From Candidatus Helarchaeota ASGARD archaeon Hel_GB_B (GTDB lineage Archaea; Asgardarchaeota; Lokiarchaeia; Helarchaeales; HEL-GB-B): a DNA stretch of 32,983 nt. Shown piece after piece: positions 27,001 through 32,983 of this stretch. Every line of letters begins with the position of its first letter. The first letter of the stretch is position 1. The translations under genes were made by a program, and so were the position numbers. Below the pieces are notes generated by a model. It was not told the origin of the DNA and did not search any database. It was given only the letters and a program-made list of their open reading frames with translations. The stretch lies in the NCBI GenBank assembly GCA_005191425.1, contig SUPR01000035.1:1-32983 (forward strand), in the 5' to 3' direction.

Positions 27001-28957
27001 TGGTAATATCCAAAACGTTTCTGTATGGGCAAATGAAACCATTAATTTCAATTTAAAGAATACTGGACTTTACAATTTTACGATCGATCATATTAGGATA
27101 AATAATTTAATCTGGGATAATTATATAACGCCGAATCCTCACAATATGTTTTTAGCTAAAGGAGATATTCAAAGTTTTGAGTTTAAAGTGACACATGATA
27201 TTTGGAATTTAAACGATTCAAATATAGTAAAAATAAATGTCTCAATAAATTTACCGGTAAATATGACGATTGACGAAGAATCCGCGAAATTATATGGTGA
27301 GTATAAAGTTGTTAATGATTGGATTAATTATAATCTAGCGGTACAGACTAAAAAAGCATATTCTAATGAATCAATATTAGTAAATGTGACGAATTGGGGT
27401 TTGAAAACAATAGAAATTTCCGATTTTAAGGTATCAACAAATTCAACGTCCAATTGGATTGAGACCACAAATTTTACGCGAGTCCCCAATGGGCCAAATG
27501 AACTAGGAGTAAATGAATCTGCTCTATTCTTGATAAAATCTAATTTAAATTTAAATTATAGCGATTTAGTAAAAGTAAAGGTAGAAACATTTGAAGGTGC
27601 TTGGAATGAAACAAAACAGTTAGAATTTACGAGGCGGTGCGGAAATATTACTATTAGTTGGACTAAGGCATATCAAAATAATGATACAGTATTTGTCAAT
27701 TTAACAAATACTGGTGATATAAATATAACAATTAAAAATATCTATTTTAACGGTAATTTATCTGCCAGCTTTATACCGATTGATGTCAAATATAATGAAC
27801 TATCCATGTCTCACTGCACAATAATGCCTGGGCAATACCAGTTATTTAAAGCGAAAATCGAATCGAGTCAAATGTCATCAATAGTCCCAGGAGGTACTCT
27901 TATATTAAACGCTACAACATGGGAAGGTGCAACTGATGCAAAACAAGTAACATGGGAATATAACGTCTGGTTTAAGAAAATTTATGCATATTTAAACGAT
28001 ACTATAAAATTAGTAGTCCAAAATATAGGGGCACAAAAAGTAACAATAAATAACTTTTATGTTAATAGCTCATTGTGCAATTGGACATTAATATCGGGAA
28101 GTTTAACTTTAGATGTTAATGATAAAGCCTCGTTCTTATTGAATACTACTTATTTGGTGAACAGTTCGATTGACTTACAATTTAGCGATTTAATAAATGT
28201 GACTGTAGTTGCTAATTATACGTCCAATTTAGATAATATTAGTTTTACTTATAACAATTTATTTGTTTTAGATACTGATTATAATATAACAATTCTTCAA
28301 TATTGGCCTAATACATATGCATTTGACAATGGTACTTTAACAGACGCTAATGACACAGTGTGTGTATCTATAATGAATACAGGAGCTTATAACATAACAA
28401 TTTCTAATATTACAGTTAATGGTATCTTGCGAAACTTTTTGATAATTAGTAATTCGCCTTATAATTTTACAATCAAGCCGTATCAAATTTTAATGGTAAG
28501 GAATTCGACTAACTTAGGGATTGACTTAAATGCGACAGAGAAAATTAAAATAAATGTTTCGACAAATGCAACGGTAGGTACAAAATTAATTTGGGACAAT
28601 ATTTCTGTAATTGTATGTTATACTCATTTCAACACGACATTATTGTATAAAAATAATGAATCTGTGGTGGTCAATGGGACTGTTGATACTTTATATTTAA
28701 ATCTCACAAATTTTGGCAATGAATCATTAACATTGAGCCAAGGAAGTATACTTATAAATAATTCAGTGGACTTTATGTATTATTATGGCCAGCAAGCAGG
28801 GATTTCAACTATTGTATTGAGACCTGGTGAAAATATAAAAATTAGTATTATAATTACGAACTTGGGACCATTCACTTATCCATTACCAGAACCCGGCGAT
28901 AAGGTAAAAGTCAATTTAAGCTGGAAGACAGGTGATATCTATCTTAATGTAATATAA
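24035..28957 (+). CDS. aglB: STT3/AglB oligosaccharyltransferase with long C-terminal repeat extension
   Basis: The catalytic subunit of N-glycosylation, moving a lipid-linked glycan to Asn in N-x-S/T on the outside of the membrane. The first 500 residues are a multi-helix membrane domain with acidic metal-site segments TDAEIHALDP (about 51-60) and FFDNEALG (about 174-181). The catalytic-domain signature WWDYG is at 535-539, followed by VTVDDNATSNSTQMG. AglB proteins usually have about 600-1000 residues; this one has 1640. From about residue 770 to the end there are about eight Ig-like repeats of about 107 residues, each with a core like V-x-NTG...I-x-I-x-x-I-x-VN and many sequons. The start is TTG 24035, supported by AGGATGTGACT. 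A T-tract terminator follows. Confidence 0.95.
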   Translation: MSVFERMKRSLSKVFHKPTITIDKTNILLYITLILVFIISLIIRLMPLFYTDAEIHALDPFVQYRSARYILNNGFFSFMNWYDDQSWYPYGKYMGGSIFPGTPLSGITTFYFLNFIGIPVSFLEACAVTPAIMGAVTCLMMYFLGKVLANKKVGLMAAFFMMVLPGHIQRSYCGFFDNEALGILAIVATLTFFVHSLKKGSIFTGILAGISLGVLSSTWGSWNYMYALLSLTAFLLVLINKYSTRLLVSFGLTVGIGWIMCTVVPRNGLDAFTGSYALISLSILALLFFIELWGRFKRSNFYFFKNISEMFNWKRVLIYSGVAILTIVIIFVSTGILQYILTAFVNTSFFKGLGNRVIAIINPLYVSQATRSVAEHIPSAWGVYYFNFSFFLLLMPVGIFFLFKRFREEDVLMILFGVTMVYFSSSYIRLQLLLAPAISIIGAFGLVFLFRPFSLIFKEKFIIGRRKKRLSKIVGKEIGFGVMAFFIWMLLYPTMHGIWNGYANIGRTPGMPDDMKEGYTWMRTVLPQGTVVMSWWDYGYRITTMGEKVTVDDNATSNSTQMGMVGRMFMSTDETTAVEICRKYNVSYVMVRWGYYQSYLAGDDGKWQWMLRIASQTLKNTKYKINVSSIWSEDEYKVTGNFFKTILWKMLITNEPYIDATKTYSTAQGGSISGADIINSKGGFYKPLWTRLANPNNNEQFKTVEGHNWDYYNPIPMGTKTSLPLDASTTIVDVDTFPGDGDSNDMLKFFDTAFFSKYRLMKVYRVNYDKADLRFDISDLRLYNNSIAYIRINNTGKRIFDIDSIKINSMEPTYKFKIGGNGTADLKNIYPGKFIDIRASEFSTIEYNQSYDVEIVIKDSSISSNTLTKTEEINAEKALNYNMSVPESKVYLFSNNTIGFIVKNTGEDYFRLHGLTLDSYVASGFISNATSIVVAPGETQKIYIDSTSMSPSLNLNLGDFYNKMTITTDTPSNLSVEIDNLTVISGSYCGNIQNVSVWANETINFNLKNTGLYNFTIDHIRINNLIWDNYITPNPHNMFLAKGDIQSFEFKVTHDIWNLNDSNIVKINVSINLPVNMTIDEESAKLYGEYKVVNDWINYNLAVQTKKAYSNESILVNVTNWGLKTIEISDFKVSTNSTSNWIETTNFTRVPNGPNELGVNESALFLIKSNLNLNYSDLVKVKVETFEGAWNETKQLEFTRRCGNITISWTKAYQNNDTVFVNLTNTGDINITIKNIYFNGNLSASFIPIDVKYNELSMSHCTIMPGQYQLFKAKIESSQMSSIVPGGTLILNATTWEGATDAKQVTWEYNVWFKKIYAYLNDTIKLVVQNIGAQKVTINNFYVNSSLCNWTLISGSLTLDVNDKASFLLNTTYLVNSSIDLQFSDLINVTVVANYTSNLDNISFTYNNLFVLDTDYNITILQYWPNTYAFDNGTLTDANDTVCVSIMNTGAYNITISNITVNGILRNFLIISNSPYNFTIKPYQILMVRNSTNLGIDLNATEKIKINVSTNATVGTKLIWDNISVIVCYTHFNTTLLYKNNESVVVNGTVDTLYLNLTNFGNESLTLSQGSILINNSVDFMYYYGQQAGISTIVLRPGENIKISIIITNLGPFTYPLPEPGDKVKVNLSWKTGDIYLNVI
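26344..28954 (+). repeat. about eight CARDB-like repeats in the STT3 extension
   Basis: Protein-level repeats of about 320-340 bases begin near 26344, 26670, 26998, 27330, 27640, 27957, 28278 and 28620. Each begins with Tyr-Asn or a similar pair, then a strand ending NTG, NWG, NIG or NFG, then I-x-I-x-x-F/I-x-V-N, then a PG-x turn in most copies. DNA identity is low, so they are old duplications. Confidence 0.7.
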
Positions 28958-28961
28958 AAAA

Positions 28962-28980
28962 TTCATTTTTTTTAATAAAT
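28962..28980 (+). terminator. T-tract terminator after STT3 gene
   Basis: ATTCA followed by eight T and AATAAAT directly after the stop codon, almost the same as the sequence after gcvH. Confidence 0.5.
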
Positions 28981-29131
28981 ACAAAAATTTAACTCACAAA
29001 TAAAATACAAATTAAACTAAAGATATAGTCTAATTCGGGTTAAGTAACAAATATAAATAGCAGAAAATGAAGTAAATCAGATAAAAGAATAATAAATAGT
29101 ATTTGACATTAAATTAATTGCGTAATAATAG

Positions 29132-29587
29132 TTATGAAATATCAAGATTGTAAAATTTTTTTAAAAGTTTTTTAATTGTTGTCATAGCATTTTTTGCGAT
29201 TTGGATGGCTTGTTCAGCATCTCTTTTTTTATAGAACTCAAGAGGTGAAATTACTCGTCTTGAGCGTAATCTAACATATCTAGTAAATGAATACTGCTCC
29301 ATCAACCAATCTGTTTCCTTAATCATCTCTCTTAATTCATTTATTGTATCATTATTGACTCGCGTTATTATTTCTGAAATAAATAGGCTTGTAGGGTCAT
29401 GGTCATAGATTTGCGTTAGACCTTCTAATGCGAGTGCCGATTTCATTATTTTCTCCACGCATTGTTGGGAATCAAATACCGCTTTATGAAATCTGGACTC
29501 CCTCAGCTGCATTTCGGCAGATTTTAAATCTGATTCAGCTTCTTTTACTAATTTTATGGCAAAATCTTTTAATAATTCTGATGTCAA
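29132..29587 (-). CDS. HEPN domain protein
   Basis: A 151-residue all-helical HEPN protein (PF05168-like). Visible are the leading helices with KEAESDLKSAEMQL, the FDSQQCVEKIMKSALAL helix, YDHDPTSLF, and SFTRYVRLRS...YKKRDAEQAIQIAK near the end. It is encoded five bases after the nucleotidyltransferase gene, the usual MNT/HEPN pairing. The RX4-6H ribonuclease motif of toxic HEPN proteins is not present: the Arg-rich RYVRLRSRR stretch has no His after it. The start TTG 29587 uses AGAGGTAAT, which overlaps the stop of the upstream gene. Confidence 0.85.
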   Translation of the reverse strand: MTSELLKDFAIKLVKEAESDLKSAEMQLRESRFHKAVFDSQQCVEKIMKSALALEGLTQIYDHDPTSLFISEIITRVNNDTINELREMIKETDWLMEQYSFTRYVRLRSRRVISPLEFYKKRDAEQAIQIAKNAMTTIKKLLKKFYNLDIS

Positions 29588-29592
29588 TAATA

Positions 29593-30060
29593 TTACCTCT
29601 GAATAAAAATTCCTGATCTTGGATATATCTTCAATTTCCCTGATTCAACTGCTCTAGTAATATAATCATGGCTTTCATCCACCAATTCCTCTCCAAAAAT
29701 TATGTAATAACCAAGATATACGCCCAAATTAAATGGAAATAAATTTTCACACCCGAATTTAAAATCGTCCTCTGAAATTACATATGGGTCTATTTTTACA
29801 GAATATTTCCTCGATAATTCTCTACAAATAGTAAAAATAATTTCATTTAAATTTCTGTCCTCATAATTCAATATTATTAATAAGTCTAAATCACTGTCTG
29901 GATAATTTTCACCACGAATTCTAGAACCATATAATACAAGCGCTTTTAAATTCTCTCTTAATTTTAATTTTATTTCGGCATAAATGTCCTTACTAATTTT
30001 TCTCAAAAATGGATCTAAAAGGTGTCTTTTAAATGTCCTATTATTCCTAATTTTTTTCAT
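29593..30060 (-). CDS. MNT-type minimal nucleotidyltransferase
   Basis: A 155-residue minimal nucleotidyltransferase. The active site is clear: GSRIRGENYPDSDLDLLI (Gly45-Ser46, Asp57, Asp59), with the third acidic residue at Asp91 in KIDPYV. In characterised MNT/HEPN pairs the MNT protein adds AMP to the HEPN partner and neutralises it. It is longer than typical MntA (about 100-140) owing to a C-terminal part with VYLGYYIIFGEELV, seen in other MNT members. I choose ATG 30060 over TTG 30072. It is the first gene of a two-gene unit. Confidence 0.88.
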   Translation of the reverse strand: MKKIRNNRTFKRHLLDPFLRKISKDIYAEIKLKLRENLKALVLYGSRIRGENYPDSDLDLLIILNYEDRNLNEIIFTICRELSRKYSVKIDPYVISEDDFKFGCENLFPFNLGVYLGYYIIFGEELVDESHDYITRAVESGKLKIYPRSGIFIQR

Positions 30061-30549
30061 AATTAGTACCAATTATTATCTAATTCCTAATTCTCGTCAT
30101 AACATAATTATTAAAAAAGGTTTTGTCTTTTTACTTTTAAAAAAATGCTATTGTTGTCGAAAAATTCATTAATTCCTTAGTGTCCCGGATTGATTAAAGA
30201 TATAGGGATAATGAGTCCATCATTATTTTCTCTTTTAAATAATAATCGAATTAAAGAAGAAAAAAAGAAAAAAGAATTATGTGTAAAGGATCAAATAATT
30301 GTAAAAAATAAATTAAAAGGTGTTAATTTATTCTTTTAGATTTTATAATAAACAAATTATTTTTTTGTAAGAAGTTGGAGAATTAGAAGTTTTGTAGTTA
30401 ATTTTATTACATAAATTGATTTTCTTGTCCAATTTTTAATTATAGATGAATCTGGCAAATTTAGTGGATAAATTATTTAAATCTAATTACATTTTTTTTT
30501 AAACCAAAATTTAGTAATTAAACAAATCGATTAAAAATAAGGCGGTTCT
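30061..30549. other. AT-rich intergenic region
   Basis: It contains a purine-rich stretch (about 30250-30285) and no credible gene or RNA. It separates the divergent MNT/HEPN unit and the SBBP gene, so both promoters should be here. Confidence 0.5.
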
Positions 30550-31963
30550 ATGAAAACTGGAACAAAAAGTTTTGTTTATTTACTAATATTAGTGGCTATA
30601 TTAATCATACCCATGGTTTTTGTGATTTTTGGGAATACTGCGATCTTTATATCACCATATTCCAGCAATGATATAGACATCAGGATATCAGCTAATACCT
30701 ATCAATATACAAAAATTTGGAATAAAAAATGGGATCCGGGTTCTTTGGAAGATAGAAGTGCTGATATAGCAATAGACTCAAATGGCAATATCTATATTTG
30801 CGGGTTCATAAATAGCTTTGGAAATGGAAGTAAAGATGTCGCGTTAGTAAAGTACGATCCAAGTGGTAATATTCAATGGTATAAGACATGAGGCGGTTCT
30901 AATGATGATGCGGCTAGAGGTATTGCTATTGATTCAAATGATAATATTTATGTCTGTGGATATACTGAAAGCTTTGGAGTTGGATATTCGGACTTCTTTA
31001 CATTGAAATATGGTTCTAGCGGTACATTAATTTGGGTAAAAACTTGGGGCGGACCAAGTTATGATTCTGCATCTGGAATTTGCATAGATTCGGCTAAAAA
31101 TGTCTATGTTTATGGTTCTACTTCTAGCTATGGATCTGGTGGATACGATATTGTTATAGTAAAATATGACCTGAATGGAAATAAATTGTGGAATACTACT
31201 TGGGGTTTAATAGGGAATGATTATGGTATGGACATAAAAATGGGAAAAAATGGATTTTTATATGGGTCTGGTTATACGGACAATGGAGGTAATCCTGATT
31301 TTGACTTAGTTGTTATTAAGTATAGCCCTAGTACAGGCATACCCATTCCACCTATTCAAATGTGGGGCGGTAGAAATAATGATAAACCGAGTAGAATCGC
31401 AATGGACAGTAATAATAATATATATATGTGGCGAAACTGACAGCTATAGTAATGGTAATAGCGATATTTTTTTAATAAAATATAACGCATCATTGACAAA
31501 AATTTGGAACACTTCTTGGGGCGGTACATCACAAGATTATGGAAAAGGTATCGGAATTGATTCAAAAGGATATATTCATGTTTCAGGAGCGACTTTAAGC
31601 TATGGTGTTAAATTTGAAGATGTTGCACTTCTTATGTTTAATTCCAGCGGAAATTTAATTACAAATACTACTTGGGGCGATGCTAATCTAAATAATGGAG
31701 AGAAATTAGCTATAGACTCATCTGACAATATATATGTTTGCGGTTGGACTATCCAGTACGGTACTTCTGATGGTGATTATGATTTAATTAAATTTAAAAT
31801 ATCTGTAATCACTATACCAATGACATCAGGAATTATTGTTCCTGGATTCGAGTTTATACCGATTATTCTCTGTGTCCTTCTATCTTTAGCTTGGTATTTT
31901 CCAATAAAACTAATAAAAAATAAAAAATTTCTTAAAAATTTGATTATAAAAAAATTTGATTAA
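30550..31963 (+). pseudogene. broken seven-bladed SBBP beta-propeller surface protein gene
   Basis: It starts at ATG 30550 (behind AAGGCGGTTCT) with an N-terminal membrane segment. Seven repeats of about 52 residues follow, each like AIDSxxNIYxCG...DxxLxKYxxxGxxxWxxTWGG, the SBBP/delta-60 pattern, then a PGFEFIP motif, a membrane helix and a basic end, like an archaeal C-terminal sorting signal. Lesion one: in blade 1 the conserved Trp of TWGG is TGA (30889-30891); the frame then continues. Lesion two: in blade 5 an AT-dinucleotide run (31418-31427) is one unit short, shifting the frame at NIY(I)CGET. Adding two bases gives 1416 bases, exactly 472 codons. An inactivated gene, a switchable one, or sequence error; I favour inactivation. 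Confidence 0.8.
31418..31427. repeat. (AT)5 tract at frameshift
   Basis: Five AT units stand where six would keep the blade 5 reading frame of the SBBP protein gene (DSNNNIYICGET). Confidence 0.65.
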
Positions 31964-32730
31964 TCCAATTCTCCCATTTTCACTGGATCTCCGCAATTAT
32001 GACAATAATAAGCTCCTTCTAGCAATTCAGCTCCACATTTATCACAAATCAATTCTTGGCCACACCTGCTACAAAATATCTGTCCTTCGGAAACTTTTTC
32101 ATGGCATGCTGGGCAAATTTTCTCTTTTTTTAATTTTTTTTCTTTAATATTAAAAGTTTTTACTTTTTCACCACAATTAGAACAAAATTTAGCTCCGGGG
32201 ACTATTGGTGCACCACATTTATCACAAATTAACTCTAAACCACAGTTAGGACAAATTTTATCGGTTTTTAAAATTTTGTTCCCACATTTTGGGCATTTTA
32301 GATCTTTAATTATTTCATCTTCCTTAGTTTTTATGTCTCTTTCTTTTGTTTCATAAATAAATGGTTCTAAATCGCTCCAAAAATCCACGCTGGTTACCTT
32401 TACCCTTGCTCTATCGCAATTATTACATCGAAATATTATTTTTTTACGTCTTCCATAATAATACCAATAAGCTTGAGGTGGTGGTAAATAGTGGGAAAAA
32501 CCAGTTAAACTATCTTTATTTATTGCCCCACATAAATCACACATAAAGAAGGACTCCCTAACATCTTCAATCCAATCTTGTTTATTACTAAAACTTAAAG
32601 ATACCTTTTTAGTAGATTTACAAATAGGACATCTCATCGCTAATATTAAACTATCTCTTTTAGGTATTGCTTTTATGATTGACATTTTTTGGGACCCTTT
32701 ACATTTTGGGCATATAAGTTTCTTCGTCAT
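31960..32730 (-). CDS. multi-zinc-ribbon protein with 12 CxxC knuckles
   Basis: A 256-residue protein with 12 CxxC pairs (in order CPKC, CPIC, CDLC, CNNC, CPKC, CPNC, CDKC, CSNC, CPAC, CSRC, CDKC, CHNC), enough for six zinc sites. The first four pairs frame a domain with an aromatic loop PPPQAYWYYYGRRK; the last eight form tandem double zinc ribbons of the type ICPNCG...CDKCGAxxxxGAxFCSNCG, separated by a Lys-rich linker (about 190-203). No enzymatic motif is present; a scaffold or nucleic acid or protein binding role is likely but unknown. ATG 32730 follows GAGGCAAAGA. The 3' end overlaps the convergent SBBP gene end by four bases. Confidence 0.85.
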   Translation of the reverse strand: MTKKLICPKCKGSQKMSIIKAIPKRDSLILAMRCPICKSTKKVSLSFSNKQDWIEDVRESFFMCDLCGAINKDSLTGFSHYLPPPQAYWYYYGRRKKIIFRCNNCDRARVKVTSVDFWSDLEPFIYETKERDIKTKEDEIIKDLKCPKCGNKILKTDKICPNCGLELICDKCGAPIVPGAKFCSNCGEKVKTFNIKEKKLKKEKICPACHEKVSEGQIFCSRCGQELICDKCGAELLEGAYYCHNCGDPVKMGELD

Positions 32731-32983
32731 ATTCTTTGCCTCATAAATAATTTTATCATATATATTTATTAATTATTTAGTTAAATAGTTTTGTAAATAA
32801 TAAATGGAGACGTATGAAAAATAATGACAAGTTATAAAATATTTTTTAGAACCTAATGGGGTAATTAACGTGGAATTTATTGGTATACTATAAAAATTTA
32901 TCTTAATTAACTAAAGTTCGACACATCAAGTTATCTGAGAATTTATATATAAATCAGACTGGTATATATTAATTTTTTTGTTA
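32731..32983. other. AT-rich region at window end
   Basis: No gene can be supported in this last stretch; it probably holds the promoter of the zinc-ribbon gene and runs off the window. Confidence 0.4.

Noticed and set aside
29984..30172. 62-codon plus-strand frame
   Set aside because: Overlaps the MNT gene start on the other strand and has AT-driven Leu/Phe/Lys composition.
12709..30891. TGA read as Trp (genetic code change), since two in-frame TGA codons stand where TGG would fit
   Set aside because: All long intact genes use TGG for Trp and contain no internal TGA; TGA ends mptE, the ABC ATPase (as a neat ATGA overlap) and the giant protein. Both genes with internal TGA also carry frameshifts, which points to decay or error.
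30889..30891. TGA as selenocysteine in the SBBP protein
   Set aside because: The repeats have Trp, not Cys, at this position, and the gene has a second lesion. I see no clear SECIS-like element after it, though I could not fold the RNA.
1..32983. tRNA, rRNA, CRISPR array or insertion sequence
   Set aside because: No GC-rich clover-leaf-like block, no regularly spaced direct repeats and no transposase-like frame was seen on either strand; a tRNAscan or repeat search could still find something I missed.

Overview
The window is a very AT-rich stretch of an archaeal chromosome, most likely from an Asgard (Lokiarchaeia-like) archaeon. The archaeal genes are CDP-archaeol synthase, MptE-type pterin diphosphokinase, an STT3/AglB oligosaccharyltransferase, a RadB-like ATPase, an ATP-NAD kinase of the COG3199 type and a long type IA topoisomerase. 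The Asgard assignment rests mainly on a small membrane protein that resembles the transmembrane part of eukaryotic OST3/OST6 (TUSC3/MAGT1), together with very long sequon-rich surface proteins. It is an inference from remembered families, not a database result. Several genes start with TTG behind good AGGATGTGA-type ribosome binding sites. No tRNA, rRNA, CRISPR array or insertion sequence was seen.

Layout. (1) 1-554 is non-coding and AT-rich. (2) 564-8593 is a three-gene plus-strand operon: a MacB/FtsX-type permease, its ATPase with an extra C-terminal coiled coil, and a 1951-residue protein that starts inside the ATPase stop codon (ATGA). The giant protein has an N-terminal membrane segment, a large outside region with an eight-repeat FG-GAP/PQQ-like propeller, a late membrane segment and a cytoplasmic tail with a winged-helix-like domain. 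(3) 8602-12303 holds a nitrilase-family amidohydrolase, a four-helix membrane protein, quinolinate synthase and an unrecognised 367-residue protein. (4) 12493-16235 holds a broken membrane-protein gene, a RadB-like ATPase, CDP-archaeol synthase, the OST3/OST6-like protein and a second broken membrane-protein gene. (5) 16693-23405 holds an AIM24/TIGR00266 protein, a minus-strand run mptE > topA > galactokinase-like gene, and divergently gcvH and an ATP-NAD kinase. (6) 24035-28957 is a 1640-residue STT3/AglB with about eight Ig-like repeats added at the C-terminus. (7) 29132-30060 is an MNT/HEPN pair. (8) 30550-31963 is a broken gene for a seven-bladed SBBP propeller surface protein, converging on a protein with 12 CxxC zinc knuckles.

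How the parts fit. Three themes recur. N-glycosylation and cell-surface biology: STT3, the OST3/6-like subunit, CDP-archaeol synthase, and several proteins packed with N-x-S/T sequons. Cofactor and one-carbon metabolism: MptE makes the pterin cofactor precursor, GcvH carries the aminomethyl arm of glycine cleavage, and NadA and the ATP-NAD kinase make NAD and NADP. Outside-to-inside signalling: the ABC transporter plus giant protein. Three genes carry clear point lesions (nonsense TGA, 1-2 base indels), all in surface or membrane proteins, while the 5.9 kb and 4.9 kb genes are intact.

The strongest candidates for something undescribed are the ABC plus membrane-tethered winged-helix giant protein operon, and the thioredoxin-less OST3/6-like subunit encoded near an STT3 with an unusual repeat extension.
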